Position numbers and translations under genes: made by a program
Shown here: positions 1-11,400 of the stretch, in pieces
How the letters are laid out: each line of letters opens with the position of its first letter
How positions within the stretch are numbered: the stretch's first letter is position 1
NCBI GenBank assembly: GCA_026390795.1
Contig: JAPLFG010000003.1
Span: 124,001 to 188,000, forward strand
DNA: 64,000 bases
Reading direction: 5' to 3'
Source: Ignavibacteriales bacterium
Lineage (GTDB): Bacteria; Bacteroidota; Ignavibacteria; Ignavibacteriales; Melioribacteraceae
The notes under the pieces: generated by a model
Databases searched by the model: none
Told to the model about the DNA's origin: nothing
What the model saw: the letters and a program-made list of their open reading frames with translations, nothing else

Positions 1-1108
1 TCATTATCGATTTTTTTTCACGTTCTACATCACAATATTTGTATGGATCGTCGAATAAACCGAGACGGAATTTAATTCTTAGTACTCTTCGTACACTTTC
101 ATCTAAAACTTTCTTTGAGACTTTACCTTCTTTGACTAAATCGGCAAGATTGGTGTAATAAGAATTTGATTCCATATCCATATCAAGACCGGCATTTATT
201 GCAAGTTCCCCGGCTTGTTTTAAATCTCGAGCAACTCCGTGTGGGATCAATTCTCCAATCGAATTCCAATCACTTACAACAAAGCCGTCAAATTTCCATT
301 CGTTCCGTAAAATTTTTGTAAGAAGAAATTTATTAGAGGATGAAGGGACACCTCCGATTTCATTGAACGAAGCCATCAATGTAGCAGCACCTGCTTCAAC
401 TGCCGCTTTAAATGGACGCAAATAAATTTCTCTGAAAGTTCTTTCTGAAAAATCAACGGTATTGTAATCGCGTCCGCCTTCTGCTCCTCCGTAACCGGCA
501 AAATGTTTAATGCATGCTGCGATAGTATTAGCATCCGAAAGATCTTTTCCCTGGTATCCTTTCACACGTGCAACAGCCATCATTGAACCAAGGTATGGAT
601 CCTCACCGCTTCCTTCCATAATTCTTCCCCACCGCGGATCGCGCGCGATATCAACCATCGGGTTGAATGTCCAATGAACTCCTGCCGATGATGCTTCAAT
701 TGCTTGCCAGCGAGCAGATTTCTCAACAAGCACAGGATTCCAACTGCTTGCTTCTGCAAGAGGAACTGGAAATGTTGTTCGAAATCCATGTATTACGTCA
801 AGACCGAAAATCAAAGGGATTTTTAAACGTGATTGTTCAACAGCAATCTTCTGCATTTTCTTCGTTGCTTCTGCACCGAAAATATTAAGAAATGAACCGA
901 CTTTGCCTTTAAGAATTAATGCATCGCTTCCTTCGGATGGTTTTTCGGTCTGTGTTCCGGTTGCCCAGCCACCACTATACTGAACAAGCTGACCAACTTT
1001 TTCATCAAGAGTCATTAACGTAAGAACCGAATCAATGCGCTGTTCGATCGTTTTTTTCTGTGCAAATGAAATTGTGCATATCAAAAAGAAAATGATAATA
1101 TTCTTCAT
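1..1108 (-). CDS. Glycoside hydrolase family 3 beta-glucosidase, C-terminus cut by window edge
   Basis: Exported beta-glucosidase that should release glucose from the non-reducing end of oligosaccharides. The 369 residues present start with a signal peptide (MKNIIIFFLICTISFAQ) and carry the GH3 N-terminal barrel: the DPRWGR/GEDPYLG stretch around residues 157-174, the KHFAGYG substrate-binding motif at 201-207, and the nucleophile Asp280 in VVSDWNS. The C-terminal alpha/beta sandwich with the acid/base residue lies beyond position 1, so the total length is unknown. The closest general match is BglX-type periplasmic beta-glucosidase. It is followed on the transcript side by nothing visible here; upstream lies a second, more distantly related GH3 gene 78 nt away, suggesting joint transcription. 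The two GH3 proteins belong to different subgroups, so they are not a recent duplication. Confidence 0.93.
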   Translation of the reverse strand, partial: MKNIIIFFLICTISFAQKKTIEQRIDSVLTLMTLDEKVGQLVQYSGGWATGTQTEKPSEGSDALILKGKVGSFLNIFGAEATKKMQKIAVEQSRLKIPLIFGLDVIHGFRTTFPVPLAEASSWNPVLVEKSARWQAIEASSAGVHWTFNPMVDIARDPRWGRIMEGSGEDPYLGSMMAVARVKGYQGKDLSDANTIAACIKHFAGYGGAEGGRDYNTVDFSERTFREIYLRPFKAAVEAGAATLMASFNEIGGVPSSSNKFLLTKILRNEWKFDGFVVSDWNSIGELIPHGVARDLKQAGELAINAGLDMDMESNSYYTNLADLVKEGKVSKKVLDESVRRVLRIKFRLGLFDDPYKYCDVEREKKSIM

Positions 1109-1186
1109 GTTAGTCCTCGGTGTTTTGCTAAAATATTTCTGAATTTATTTTGCCGTCTGATTTAATTTTTTTCAAAACGTTTATTA

Positions 1187-2998
1187 CTAATATGTTAATC
1201 CAAATCCATAAGCGAACAACGGATCGTAATTTGCATCACCAACATTTATTGGAATCTGTTTCATGTTTTTGGGCCATGAGTGAGGCAATTTTCCTACCGG
1301 TTTAAAATCACCAAAGAGAATATCTGCTAAACCCTGACCTTCTGTTCCCGGCAGCCATGCGGCTATAAACGCTTTACTTTTATTTAATGCCGATTCAATC
1401 AGCATCGGTCTTCCTGAAAGAAGAATTACAACTACCGGGACTCCCGATGCTTTTGCTTTTTCGATTGTATCAACATCTTCTTTAGCAAGACTTAAATCCT
1501 CACGGTCGCCTAACATTTCAGCATAAGGAGTTTCTCCAATAACTACAATACAAACATCAGCATATTCTGCACCGGAGCCATCAGTAGATGTTGTGACTTT
1601 TGTGCTGCTAGAGACTGTATTTTTAATTGCCTGCAAAATTGTTGTACCGCCGGATATAATATTTCCGCTCTTGCTTTGCCAAATGATAGTCCAGCCGCCG
1701 CATTGATTGCCAATATCGTCGGCGCTCTTTCCTGTTACGTGGATGTGTTTCAAATCTTTTGAGAGCGGGAGAATATTATTTTCGTTCTTTAGTAGTACAA
1801 GAGACTTTCGAACCGCATCACGTGCAACTTCTCTATGTTCCTTTGAACCAACTAACGCAGTAAGATTTTTATCCGTGAATGCGTTTTCAAAAAGCCCCAG
1901 TTCAAATTTTACTTTTAATATTCTTTTAACGGCGTCATCAATTCTGCTAATTGGTACTTTGTTTTCATTTACAAGTTCTTTCAAGAATGTAATGAATTCA
2001 ACGTAGTTGTTATTTTGTCCAGGAGCGTTGGGAATCATGATCATATCAAGACCGGCATTAATAGATTTTTCAATATCGTTCTTGTAATCTTTGCCGAGTT
2101 GATCGATGCCCTGCCAATCGGAGACCAAAAATCCATTAAAACCAAGTTCGCCTTTCAATACATCGGTTAGCAAATATTTTTGACCGTGCATTTTTTCACC
2201 GTTCCAGCTGCTGTATGAAACCATAATTGATTTAGCACCCGCTCTAATTGCTTCAACATAACCTTGCATATGAATTTTACGGAGAGTTGCTTCATCAACT
2301 TCTGTGTTGCCCTGATCTTTTCCATTTGTAGTTCCGCCATCACCGACAAAATGTTTAATGCAGGCAAGCACCGAATTTTTATCCGAAAGATTCTTTCCCT
2401 GCATTCCTTTAACATAAGCTGCGCCTAACGTTTTAACCAAATCCGGTTCCTCACCGTAACTTTCATAAGTTCTTCCCCATCTTTCATTTCGGGCCACAGC
2501 AACGCAAGGAGCAAAATCCCATTGCATTCCAGTTCCTTTAATTTCAGCGGCTGTAACGGCAGCAACCTGCTCGATAAGTTTTGGATTACGTGTAGCTCCT
2601 AATCCAACATTGTGCGGAAAGATAGTTGCGCCGTCAACATTGTTATGCCCATGCACCGCATCAATTCCCCAAATGATTGGAATTTTCAAACGATTTGTTA
2701 AAGCTATGTTTTGAAATTTATCGTAAAGATCTGCCCAGCCTTTTGCTGTAATATCTTCAGGCTCAGAATTACCTCCGCATAAAATAGATCCAAGAGAATA
2801 TTTAACAATGTCATTCACATTTTTTTTGATCGCGTCATAATCAACTTGTGTCATCTGACCGATCTTTTCATCGAGTGTCATTTGAGAAAGAAGTGTATTA
2901 GCTTTTTTTTCAATGGCTTTTTCCTTATCGGTTTGTGCGTTAGTCAAAATTACTCCCACAAAGAAAAAAATTACGAGGAAATGGATATTCTTTTTCAT
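1187..2998 (-). CDS. Glycoside hydrolase family 3 exo-beta-glucanase/beta-glucosidase
   Basis: A complete 603-residue GH3 enzyme with a signal peptide cleaved near residues 20-21 (ILTNAQ). Visible motifs are KHFVGDGG at 215-222, the nucleophile Asp294 in LVSDWQGID, the second-domain PYAEMLGD stretch whose Glu corresponds to the acid/base residue of barley exoglucanase ExoI, and the PGTEGQG motif near the C-terminus. The ending FGFGLTY is typical of the ExoI-like subgroup, which hydrolyses beta-1,3/1,4-glucans and cello-oligosaccharides from the non-reducing end. No T9SS sorting domain follows, so a periplasmic location is likely. It sits 59 nt downstream of a ROK glucokinase and upstream of another GH3 gene, which fits final trimming of glucan fragments to glucose. 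Substrate linkage is inferred from family only. Confidence 0.94.
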   Translation of the reverse strand: MKKNIHFLVIFFFVGVILTNAQTDKEKAIEKKANTLLSQMTLDEKIGQMTQVDYDAIKKNVNDIVKYSLGSILCGGNSEPEDITAKGWADLYDKFQNIALTNRLKIPIIWGIDAVHGHNNVDGATIFPHNVGLGATRNPKLIEQVAAVTAAEIKGTGMQWDFAPCVAVARNERWGRTYESYGEEPDLVKTLGAAYVKGMQGKNLSDKNSVLACIKHFVGDGGTTNGKDQGNTEVDEATLRKIHMQGYVEAIRAGAKSIMVSYSSWNGEKMHGQKYLLTDVLKGELGFNGFLVSDWQGIDQLGKDYKNDIEKSINAGLDMIMIPNAPGQNNNYVEFITFLKELVNENKVPISRIDDAVKRILKVKFELGLFENAFTDKNLTALVGSKEHREVARDAVRKSLVLLKNENNILPLSKDLKHIHVTGKSADDIGNQCGGWTIIWQSKSGNIISGGTTILQAIKNTVSSSTKVTTSTDGSGAEYADVCIVVIGETPYAEMLGDREDLSLAKEDVDTIEKAKASGVPVVVILLSGRPMLIESALNKSKAFIAAWLPGTEGQGLADILFGDFKPVGKLPHSWPKNMKQIPINVGDANYDPLFAYGFGLTY

Positions 2999-3057
2999 AT
3001 CTGTCCTTAAAAGATTAATTCAACAATATTGTAACGGAATTTTTCAATAAGATATTA

Positions 3058-4023
3058 TCAATTTGTTTTATTTAATTCATTCCAGATTAATGCACTGGCA
3101 CCAAGAATAGCGGCGTGAGCTCCAGGTAATAAAGAAGGCAGAAGTTTAACTTTGTTTTTGAAAATGTTCAGAATGAATTCTTCCATGTATCGCTTGGTTG
3201 GTACAAAAATTAAATCACCGGCGAGAGCCAGACCACCAAAAAGAATTATTGCCTCGGGACTTAGATACGCAACGGAATCCGCAAGTTTGAGACCAAGAAT
3301 TTTAGCAGTGTAGTCAAAAGCGGCAAGAGCAAGTTTATCTCCGCGGTTTGCCGCATCTGCAATATCTTTTGCCGTAAGTTGATTAAAACTCATATCCCTT
3401 AACTCACTCGGAATATTCGTGATGCAGATTAATTCAAAAATCGTCCTCCGGATACCAGAAGCAGATGCATAAGTTTCCAGACATCCTTTTCTTCCGCAAC
3501 CGCACTCCCGTCCATTAGGATCAACAATCGTGTGGCCAATCTCTCCTGCAAACCCGTCGGCTCCATAGACCAATTGACCGTTAACTACAATTCCGCTGCC
3601 TAACCCGGTGCCAAGAGTTATAACAATAAAATCTTTCATTCCTTTTGCTGCACCGAAAATCATCTCTCCAATTGCAGCCGCGTTTGCATCGTTTGTAATT
3701 GCAGAAGGTAGCGGAGAATATTTTTTTATTATATCTAAAACATTTACTACTCCCCAATTCAAATTTGGGGGAAGTTCAACAGTACCTTTATAATAATTTG
3801 CGTTTGGTGCACCGATTCCGATCCCAACTAATTCATAAGCATCAGAATATTTTTTAAAATCATCATCTATTTTCTTAAACAATCTGCTAAACAATTGATC
3901 TGCATTCTGATCCGCATGAGTTAAGATTGATGCTTCGTAAATACACTCACCCACTTCATCAACAAAACCAAATACAGTATTAGTGCCTCCGACATCAATT
4001 CCGATGGCAACTTTTTTCTTCAT
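3058..4023 (-). CDS. ROK-family glucokinase
   Basis: Cytoplasmic sugar kinase of 321 residues, the usual ROK length. Seen in the sequence: the phosphate-binding DVGGTNT at residues 10-16, catalytic Asp112 in TNDANAAA, the GTGLGSG loop at 138-144, EIGH at 161-164, and the zinc-binding cluster CGCGRKGC (174-181) that defines ROK kinases. Known members phosphorylate glucose or related hexoses with ATP. Its ATG lies 2 nt after the stop of the upstream sugar permease, so the two are very probably translated from one message: import of the hexose followed by phosphorylation. Because the neighbours are beta-glucan hydrolases, glucose is the likely substrate; fructokinase or N-acetylhexosamine kinase activity cannot be excluded from sequence. 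Confidence 0.9.
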   Translation of the reverse strand: MKKKVAIGIDVGGTNTVFGFVDEVGECIYEASILTHADQNADQLFSRLFKKIDDDFKKYSDAYELVGIGIGAPNANYYKGTVELPPNLNWGVVNVLDIIKKYSPLPSAITNDANAAAIGEMIFGAAKGMKDFIVITLGTGLGSGIVVNGQLVYGADGFAGEIGHTIVDPNGRECGCGRKGCLETYASASGIRRTIFELICITNIPSELRDMSFNQLTAKDIADAANRGDKLALAAFDYTAKILGLKLADSVAYLSPEAIILFGGLALAGDLIFVPTKRYMEEFILNIFKNKVKLLPSLLPGAHAAILGASALIWNELNKTN

Positions 4024-4025
4024 GG

Positions 4026-5345
4026 CTAAGCCTTTGCAATAATGTAAGACGGTTTATGTCCCTTGAGTCCGTAATAAGCAATGTACACATAACATAATAC
4101 AGGGATAAAAAACGCATGATGGATTCCGATATTATCCGCAAAGAAACCTTGAACAACCGGAAGAATAGCACCACCGACAATTGCTGTACAAAGAATTCCA
4201 GAAGCTTGGCCGGTATGTTTGCCAAGTCCATCAATTGCAAGTGTAAAGATTGTCGGGAACATTATGGAATTAAAAAGTCCAACTAAAAGAATGGCCCACA
4301 TTGCAACCTGACCAAAAGTCAGCATCGAAATAATCACTAGAATTCCGGCAACTAAAGCATTAAAAGCAAGAACTTTTCCGGGATTAATTTTTCTCTGAAC
4401 AGCAGAACCGATGAATCTACCAATCATAGCCCCACCCCAATAGAAGGATACAAACTTACCCGCATCGGATTCTTTTAACCCGGCAATGAAAGGTTGACCG
4501 ATATAGTTAACAAGAAAACTTCCGATAGAAACTTCGCCGCCGACGTAAACAAAAATTCCAATTGCACCAAGTACCAAATGTTTATAACCCCATGCACTTT
4601 TGTGCATATCATGGTAATTCACACCATCATCACCGCTTGCCAGAATATCGGACGCTTCAACTTTTGGTAACTTGATTACGGCAAAGATTGCAGCAATCAC
4701 AAACAATGCTGCTGCTAATCCAAGATAAGGAACTTGAACTGCACCGGACTCTGCTAATTTATAAGCAGTAATTTGATCGGCGTTCATTGTTTTAAAATCT
4801 TCAACTGTCTTCACTGCTAAAGAAAGAATTATCAATGAACCAAAGTATGGTGCGATTGTAGTTCCAAGCGAATTGAATGCTTGAGTAAGATTTAACCTAC
4901 TGGACGCAGTTTCGGGTTTACCAAGAATTGCAACGTAAGGATTAGCTGCAACCTGAAGTATTGTGATACCACCAGCTAGAACAAATAACGCACCTAAAAA
5001 CATAGCATAAGACTGCATACTTGCTGATGGATAAAACAATAAACAGCCAATACCAGCTGTTATTAAACCAATTACTATTCCGTTTTTATAACCAATTTTT
5101 TCTACAAGAATTCCTGCCGGCAGAGATACAATTGCATAAGCAGTAAAAAAACTGAATTGAATCAACATCACTTGTGTATAATTTAAAGTGAAGACAGCTT
5201 TTAGATGAGGGATCAAAATATCATTCAGACACGTAATAAATCCCCACATAAAAAATAACGATGTAAGAACTGTTAGCGCGAAGTTGTAATTTTGCCCACC
5301 ATTAACAGCTTTTGCATCAGACTTAGTTGGTATTGAGGAAGCCAT
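4026..5345 (-). CDS. MFS sugar permease, FHS (FucP/GluP) family
   Basis: Inner-membrane proton-sugar symporter of 439 residues with about twelve hydrophobic segments. The N-terminal part ([18 protein letters not shown]) and the following helix pair are characteristic of the FHS family, which includes L-fucose permease FucP and the glucose/galactose porter GluP. The start is supported by AAGGAG seven bases ahead of the ATG. It lies between the GH16 lichenase (28 nt upstream) and the ROK kinase (2 nt downstream), so glucose, or glucose plus galactose, is the most economical guess. A hydrophilic loop in the middle ([17 protein letters not shown]) separates the two six-helix halves as usual for MFS proteins. 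Confidence 0.88.
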   Translation of the reverse strand: MASSIPTKSDAKAVNGGQNYNFALTVLTSLFFMWGFITCLNDILIPHLKAVFTLNYTQVMLIQFSFFTAYAIVSLPAGILVEKIGYKNGIVIGLITAGIGCLLFYPSASMQSYAMFLGALFVLAGGITILQVAANPYVAILGKPETASSRLNLTQAFNSLGTTIAPYFGSLIILSLAVKTVEDFKTMNADQITAYKLAESGAVQVPYLGLAAALFVIAAIFAVIKLPKVEASDILASGDDGVNYHDMHKSAWGYKHLVLGAIGIFVYVGGEVSIGSFLVNYIGQPFIAGLKESDAGKFVSFYWGGAMIGRFIGSAVQRKINPGKVLAFNALVAGILVIISMLTFGQVAMWAILLVGLFNSIMFPTIFTLAIDGLGKHTGQASGILCTAIVGGAILPVVQGFFADNIGIHHAFFIPVLCYVYIAYYGLKGHKPSYIIAKA

Positions 5346-5373
5346 CTAATTCTCCTTATTGGTTATATCAATA

Positions 5374-7209
5374 TTATTTCAGCAGCAACATTTTTTTTGT
5401 TAGAAAATAATTATCTGTCTGTAAAGAATAGAAGTAAACTCCGCTTGAAAATTTTTTACCGTTATTTTTAAAATTTGCATTGAAATCCACCTTGTAATTT
5501 CCGGATGCTTGTTCTTCATTTACAAGAACCGCAATTTCAGATCCAAGAGAATCAAATACTTTCAACGAGACAAAACTGGAATTTGGAAGACGATAGCTTA
5601 TTGATGTACCCGGATTGAAAGGGTTTGGATAATTCTGTTCGAGTTTGAATTCATTAGGAATATTTGCCCCAGTCTTGACATCAGATGCTTCGAGTGATTC
5701 AATTATTATTCCGTTGAGAAGCGGTCTTTCAATCTGCGCAGCAAAATGAATATCAATTAGATAGTCTTTCACTTCAACATCTTCAATAATTTTTTCTACT
5801 GCCGCTTTCGAACCTGCTTCTTTAAAAATATCCAATCCGTTGATAACAAGATTGCCTTGAATATAAATATCAAAAACTCTTTTACCTGGGGAGTTATAAT
5901 AATTTTCGGCTAACAGAAGTTTTATTTTATACTTACCATTTGGTATCCGCAGAATATACTTTGCTAATCCATTAATTTCGGTTTGATAAATCTGATCATC
6001 AAGAGTGTTGTTTATTTCATTTGCAAAAGGTCCGCCTTTCGTTCCTTCCATGAAACCATAATTGGAAGTATCGGTTATGAATTCGTTATCGGCGATAAAA
6101 TCTTTATAAACATTTCCGCCTACATTAATCTTCAGGGGTAAAGTAAATTTTTTTGTAATCAGGATTGGGCGAAGATGCAAGTCTGATATGTTAACGGGTA
6201 CAGCTAAGTCTCTAATACCAGATACAATTAAATTTGGGTGTGAATTCAAATCCAAACCGTTCACTTGAAGTTCAATTGTTCTTTTATCCGGCAAGAGAGC
6301 TGCGTTGTTAACTGTAAAGCCTGGAATAATATAATTTCCTATTGTCTCTGCACTTGTTTTTTCTATCTTTTCAGAAAAAAATATTTCTATTTTAGATTCG
6401 GAATCAGCTCTTACATTCAACATTGTGGGCTTTATATTATCAACATAACCGGGAGTTGATTTGTCAGTCAGACAGAGAATTAATTTTCCTTCAGCAAATA
6501 CAATATTATCAGGGATGAAACTGCTTTTATTTCCATTGAATCCATGATCCCCCTTTTCCCATCTTGTATCATCGAATGAATTGAATTCATCTTTCCAATC
6601 AAGAGTGAAATTGTTTCCTGTTCCATAATTACCAGTGCCTGGTGAATATTTGTAATAAGCCGCCCAATCATAAAAGCCGAATCCGGGAAGAAGAGCATCG
6701 TTCCAGACGCCAGCCCAGTTTGTATAGATCGGGCACCAGATATTCATCATCAGTTTTTGCGCCCTAGTTACGGTTTTGACATGGTCTCCCGTCTGCCTGT
6801 AGACTTCAGTTCCGTCTATAAACCATGCAATGTATTCCGGTGTCCATTCAAACGCGTAAGTGTGATAATCTAGTGCCGGATTAAAATTAACATATTGATG
6901 ACGCACATGATTTGCAGCTCCGGCAGTAATTGTATTGAATTGTACATCGTTGTTGTAGCGTCCCATTATTTCGATATCAACTTCGTTCCATTTTGATGAA
7001 GCCCAGTCATCTCCCGGCAATCCATCAAAATACGTAAACAGAGAGGTAAGCATTCCTTCTTTACCAGGAGCTTTGATGCTTGCTTCGAATCTTCCGTACA
7101 TAAAAGAATCTTTGGTTCTATACTCGGCACCTCGTAGAACTACCTGAGCAGAGGAAAATATTTGAAGGGAAAAAAAGAAGATTGCCGTTATAATAATTTT
7201 TGTTTTCAA
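5374..7209 (-). CDS. Secreted GH16 lichenase with circularly permuted catalytic domain, malectin-like domain and T9SS sorting domain
   Basis: Predicted endo-beta-1,3-1,4-glucanase of 611 residues. After a signal peptide (ending about residue 21) comes the GH16 core beginning at a strand that is normally in the middle of the fold (MYGRFEASIKAP, 37-48), then the catalytic motif NEVDIEIMG with Glu76, Asp78 and Glu80. The strands that normally open a GH16 domain (DWKDEF, then DNIVFAEGKLILCL) appear at its end, residues 204-248. This order matches the naturally permuted Fibrobacter succinogenes lichenase. Residues about 260-350 form an Ig-like linker, 356-505 a malectin-like carbohydrate-binding domain (LKINVGG, KYKIKLLLAE), and 515-611 a T9SS type A domain with NYPNPFNP. 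The protein should therefore be exported and attached at or released from the cell surface. Confidence 0.93.
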   Translation of the reverse strand: MKTKIIITAIFFFSLQIFSSAQVVLRGAEYRTKDSFMYGRFEASIKAPGKEGMLTSLFTYFDGLPGDDWASSKWNEVDIEIMGRYNNDVQFNTITAGAANHVRHQYVNFNPALDYHTYAFEWTPEYIAWFIDGTEVYRQTGDHVKTVTRAQKLMMNIWCPIYTNWAGVWNDALLPGFGFYDWAAYYKYSPGTGNYGTGNNFTLDWKDEFNSFDDTRWEKGDHGFNGNKSSFIPDNIVFAEGKLILCLTDKSTPGYVDNIKPTMLNVRADSESKIEIFFSEKIEKTSAETIGNYIIPGFTVNNAALLPDKRTIELQVNGLDLNSHPNLIVSGIRDLAVPVNISDLHLRPILITKKFTLPLKINVGGNVYKDFIADNEFITDTSNYGFMEGTKGGPFANEINNTLDDQIYQTEINGLAKYILRIPNGKYKIKLLLAENYYNSPGKRVFDIYIQGNLVINGLDIFKEAGSKAAVEKIIEDVEVKDYLIDIHFAAQIERPLLNGIIIESLEASDVKTGANIPNEFKLEQNYPNPFNPGTSISYRLPNSSFVSLKVFDSLGSEIAVLVNEEQASGNYKVDFNANFKNNGKKFSSGVYFYSLQTDNYFLTKKMLLLK

Positions 7210-7317
7210 TTAATGCTGTCCGTAGAAAAGATTTATCTTCTGCAAAGTTTTAGATCTTGCATTTCAATCCGATTATTGGAATTAAATGAATCCACAATAG
7301 AGTTTCTTTATAACACA

Positions 7318-7343
7318 CGGGGTGAGATAGTTTGCTCACCCCG
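7318..7343 (-). terminator. Hairpin between PorV-like gene and GH16 gene
   Basis: A perfect 9-bp stem (CGGGGTGAG with CTCACCCCG) and an 8-nt loop follow the stop of the PorV-like gene. On the minus strand no long T run follows, so this could be a weak terminator, a 3' end stabiliser or an attenuator ahead of the GH16 gene. A second small hairpin (CATATGG/CCATATG, loop of 5) lies just upstream at about 7355-7373. Confidence 0.5.
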
Positions 7344-7393
7344 CGGCTGAATCATATGGAGGCACCATATGAAATAGAACAATTTTCTGATTC

Positions 7394-8443
7394 TTAGAAA
7401 GTTATACTAAATGAAAATTTTTGAACATTTTTTAATCTTCCAAAATCTCCATAAGAGTAATCAACCTTCATCGCAACATTTCCTATAAACCGCTGTTGAA
7501 CTCCCGCTCCGAATGTATATGACTCTTCGGAATCTTTTAAGAAGAGAGATTTATAACCAGCTCTCAAAAAGAACATATCATTGAATGTGTACTCACCGCC
7601 TACATTAATGCTTTCATAATTATCACTTGGATGCATCGCATCAATCGCAACTAAGAATTTGTGCATTTGCGTGTTAATTGGTCTATAAGAAATTCCGACT
7701 CTAAAGTTTAAAGGTAGTTCCCATTCATCTGTTTGCAGGTATGCCGGGATTCGATCATTATTACCGGTTGAATTTTTGTCCGGATCATAAAGTACAAGAG
7801 CAGAATTTCCCTCCAATTTCATTTTTGTTCCGAAGTTAGATATAGACATAGCAAGCACTATCCCATCAAAAGGAGTGATGTATTGAACACCCATATCAAC
7901 AGCAAATGCGGTTGCTGTTGTTTTCCATATTTTTTGACTTATGAATTTAGGGTTGAAACCAATCGCAAAATTATCTGTCAAATTAATTGCATACGCAACA
8001 CTGAACATAACATCAGAAACACTGAACATTTCTCCAGTACCTTCCGGATCTGCAATGGTTCTGACTTTCATATCTTCAACATTAGATGATAGAAAACTGA
8101 TGCCAAGTGTTCCATAAGTTCCTACATTGTAAGAAGCAGCTACATAATTATAATTTATATCCGCAATCCAATTTGAATGGTCGAATACCACGGCGCCACC
8201 CGGTACTTTTGCGAGACCTGCAGGATTCCAATAAATTGCAGTAGGGTCATCAGAAACCGCTACATATGCACTCCCCATTCCGGAAGCTCTAGCACCTTGA
8301 TTAATTGAAAGGAATTGTGCGGCAGTGGTTCCTTTCTTGGAAACATCTGAAACGAAATTTTGTGCGGTAAGACTAGAAAAAATCACCAAACTTTGAACCG
8401 CCGTCAAAAATAGAAATACTAAATTTATTTTTATTCTTTTCAT
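7394..8443 (-). CDS. PorV/PorQ-family outer-membrane protein
   Basis: A 349-residue beta-barrel protein of the PorV/PorQ (UPF0164) family. After the signal peptide the family hallmark is visible: GARASGMGSAYVAVSDD followed by PTAIYWNPAGLA. PorV-like proteins act with the type IX secretion system as outer-membrane shuttles or anchors for sorting-domain cargo. The ATG chosen has GGAG six bases upstream; in-frame GTG and ATG codons 12-15 nt further up overlap the previous stop and are less likely. It lies just downstream of a giant secreted protein gene, and such pairs are common in this group, so the two products may interact at the cell surface. That partnership is inference. Confidence 0.85.
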   Translation of the reverse strand: MKRIKINLVFLFLTAVQSLVIFSSLTAQNFVSDVSKKGTTAAQFLSINQGARASGMGSAYVAVSDDPTAIYWNPAGLAKVPGGAVVFDHSNWIADINYNYVAASYNVGTYGTLGISFLSSNVEDMKVRTIADPEGTGEMFSVSDVMFSVAYAINLTDNFAIGFNPKFISQKIWKTTATAFAVDMGVQYITPFDGIVLAMSISNFGTKMKLEGNSALVLYDPDKNSTGNNDRIPAYLQTDEWELPLNFRVGISYRPINTQMHKFLVAIDAMHPSDNYESINVGGEYTFNDMFFLRAGYKSLFLKDSEESYTFGAGVQQRFIGNVAMKVDYSYGDFGRLKNVQKFSFSITF

Positions 8444-8457
8444 ATCTCGCTCCATCA

Positions 8458-11400
8458 CTATTTAATTACCGCAAATTTGCCGATGTATTGACCTAGTTCC
8501 AGTGCATCAACATGATAAATATAGAGTCCGTATGATAAATCCATTCCGTCTTCCGTTATAAGATTCCAAGATATTGTTCCGTCTTCCGAACCGCCTTCTT
8601 TTTGAAGTGTCTTTATTAATGCACCTGTAACAGTGTAAATTCTAATAGTACACATTGTTGGAAGATGAATGAAATCAATTCTTCTTTCACCGCGTCCGGT
8701 TTGAACTAGATTCCTCTTTTCCCAGGCATTGGCGCTGATATATGGATTAGGAACGACTGCAATTTTACTTAGAGAATTTTTTGCACTGTCTGCTTCAACT
8801 CTTGCACCTTTAGTAGAGAATTGAAAATAATCTCCGGTCGTAAAAGGCCTGGTCGTGACGAACTTGAAAATATCTCCCGGTTTGGGGGTAGCAAACTGTG
8901 GTGCCGATGGAATTCTGTATAATATTCTCCAAGTCAATTTGAATTGAGTTCCCACATACTCGATAATTACAATGTCATCGCCCAAACTGAATTGACCATC
9001 TGCATTATTGTCAAAGTACTCAGCTTGAATTTCTTCTCCTCTGGAAGCATTGCGGACTTTAAATGGAACAGGTTTTTTTGTAAAAGGAGTTGTAATTGTC
9101 TGACCCTCGGGCAGCCATTCAATTTCATAATCTGATGGCCAAGCGATATTTCTTGTCGGTGAACTTTTATCAGGAGCTACGATCATATCGACGTTACTGT
9201 AACCCTTCAACCATCCTTTTTCTTTTACAACACCAAGTGTATCGTTGCTTACAGAAAGTATTAGACCATCAAACGGTGCACTGTATTTTCCAGCGCCAAA
9301 ATTAGAAGAGTCAACATTTGCAAAAATAACTTCATTTGTTCCATTAAATGAGCGGTTAAGAGAATAACCGGTTGTTTTATATGTTGGTACATTTCCAGCG
9401 GCTGTAAAATTAAGTTTATAGGTTGCGCCTTCTTTTACTTCATTCGGATTAAGAACAATCAAATCCATCTTACCTGAACCAAGCCCTAAAGTAACTCTGG
9501 TTAAGTCACCGGAGACTTGAGGAGGTTGATAACCTGAAGCAGGCGCATTTGGTTTTACAACCGCACAATTTATATCTATAAATTTTATCTGGCCTGAAAA
9601 ATCTTGTGAGATAATTTTAGTTGTCTCACTGGGAATCAATCCTTTTGTACCATAAGCTGGATCCCCCTGGTCATAAGCAACTAATGCATAATAATATGTA
9701 CTTCCATTAGTAACGGTTGAATCAACAAAAGAATGTTGAAGACCAGTCTCATTCCCCCTCCAAAAATGAGCGCCGTTAATTCCAATAGGGTCAGGTCCTT
9801 TAATACCATCTTTCATATCAAACTGTGCGATAGGTTTCCAATACTTAGGTTCACCCTTGGAGTCAGTAATCAATTTAATATCATTAAACTCAGGCTCCTG
9901 ACTTCTATAAAGCAAGTAGCCTTCAAAATCTTTTCTTCGCAAAAATCGATCAAAAGACTTTTCGGCGTAATCATTCCAATAAAGAAATACTTTTTTATTC
10001 CCTGCAATTGCAGTTAAAGTAGGTTTCAAAGGCGGCTGAGAGAAATTATAATTCGCATTATAGATTGATTGAACTGTCTCTTTGTTAAATACCATATCAT
10101 CATAATCAACACCAAATACTAATGCTACAGAAAATCGTTCGCGCTTGTATATCTTTAATGGAAAAGGGCCTGAACCAAACAGAATTTGGATGTTAGAATT
10201 TGTTAATGATGTATCAAAACTATTGTAATTCATTTTTCTCCAGATCACTTCATCATTCTTTGGCCATATAGCGTTTGGTCCTTTGTTAGATAATCTTTCT
10301 ATTACCAAACTTGTCAAACCGATTTGATCAGATTCATCTTTATCCGTTCTATCAAAATTTGATTCGCCATCAGTTGGTTTACCATCCCCCTCACCATCAT
10401 CCGGTCCGTTGTATTGAGGATCATCTGGACCCACTCCGTCTTTTCCAAGATCATCATTTAAAGGTTCTCCCGGATCCCATTTACCATTGTGGTTAGAATC
10501 TGTGAATGGAACCCAGTTGTGGTTATCATCTATACCGTTATCACGACTCTCATCTACTAATCCATCTTCATCATTGTCAATTCCATCGGTAGCGTTACCG
10601 GGACTTTCTAAAAATGCATAACCGACGTATCCGGTTTTTCCCACAAAATCCGGAGATTTTCCATCATGATCGAATGCGTATGCAAGATCAAGTTTTGTAT
10701 TATAAGAAGCGTCGTCATCTCCGTTGTCATTTACACCTCCAACACCTGTATCACAATAAAATCCAAAGTAAGTTGTATCTAACGATACATCCGAGAGATT
10801 AACAATATCATAATGGAAAAAGATAATATCTTCGGCAAGTACATGTGACCACTGGAATCCGCGAACTTCGGTTCTCAATCCTAAACCGCCTCTGTTGTGG
10901 TCTGATGCAAGTGGAAAATATGAATATGGGACACGGTTAAATTCTTTGTCCTTCGAATCGTCCATCGTATAGAAAACTTCAAGATCAGCATTCATAACAC
11001 CACGACCAAAATATCCAAACCAATATCCATCCCAATTAGCATCCACATTTGGAAGTGAGCGTGGCCACTGTTCCGGCCAGGATAATGGTCTTGTACTCAT
11101 AGCAGGTTGTTCCGATCCTGATCTTGCATAACCTGGAATCGGCTCCATAACCCATAAGTCGCCGGTTACTGGATCAAAATCAACTTCTTCTCTATATGAT
11201 GTTTGTGCAGGATGAACAATTTGTTTATTACCGGGGGCGAGTATTGCAGAGGAAATTACTGGTGTACATCCGTCAAGATACATTTCTCCAGTTCCTTTCG
11301 GCCATTCACCTGAAGGTCTATCCGGCCATGTACCTACCTGCCCGTCGTTTGAGAAAAGAGTACGAACAAGGTTTCCATCCATCACACCTTTTTTTCTATA

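Noticed and set aside
5374-7209. The GH16 gene first looked truncated because the catalytic motif is so close to the N-terminus
   Set aside because: The missing first strands are found at the end of the domain, so it is a permutation and not a broken gene.
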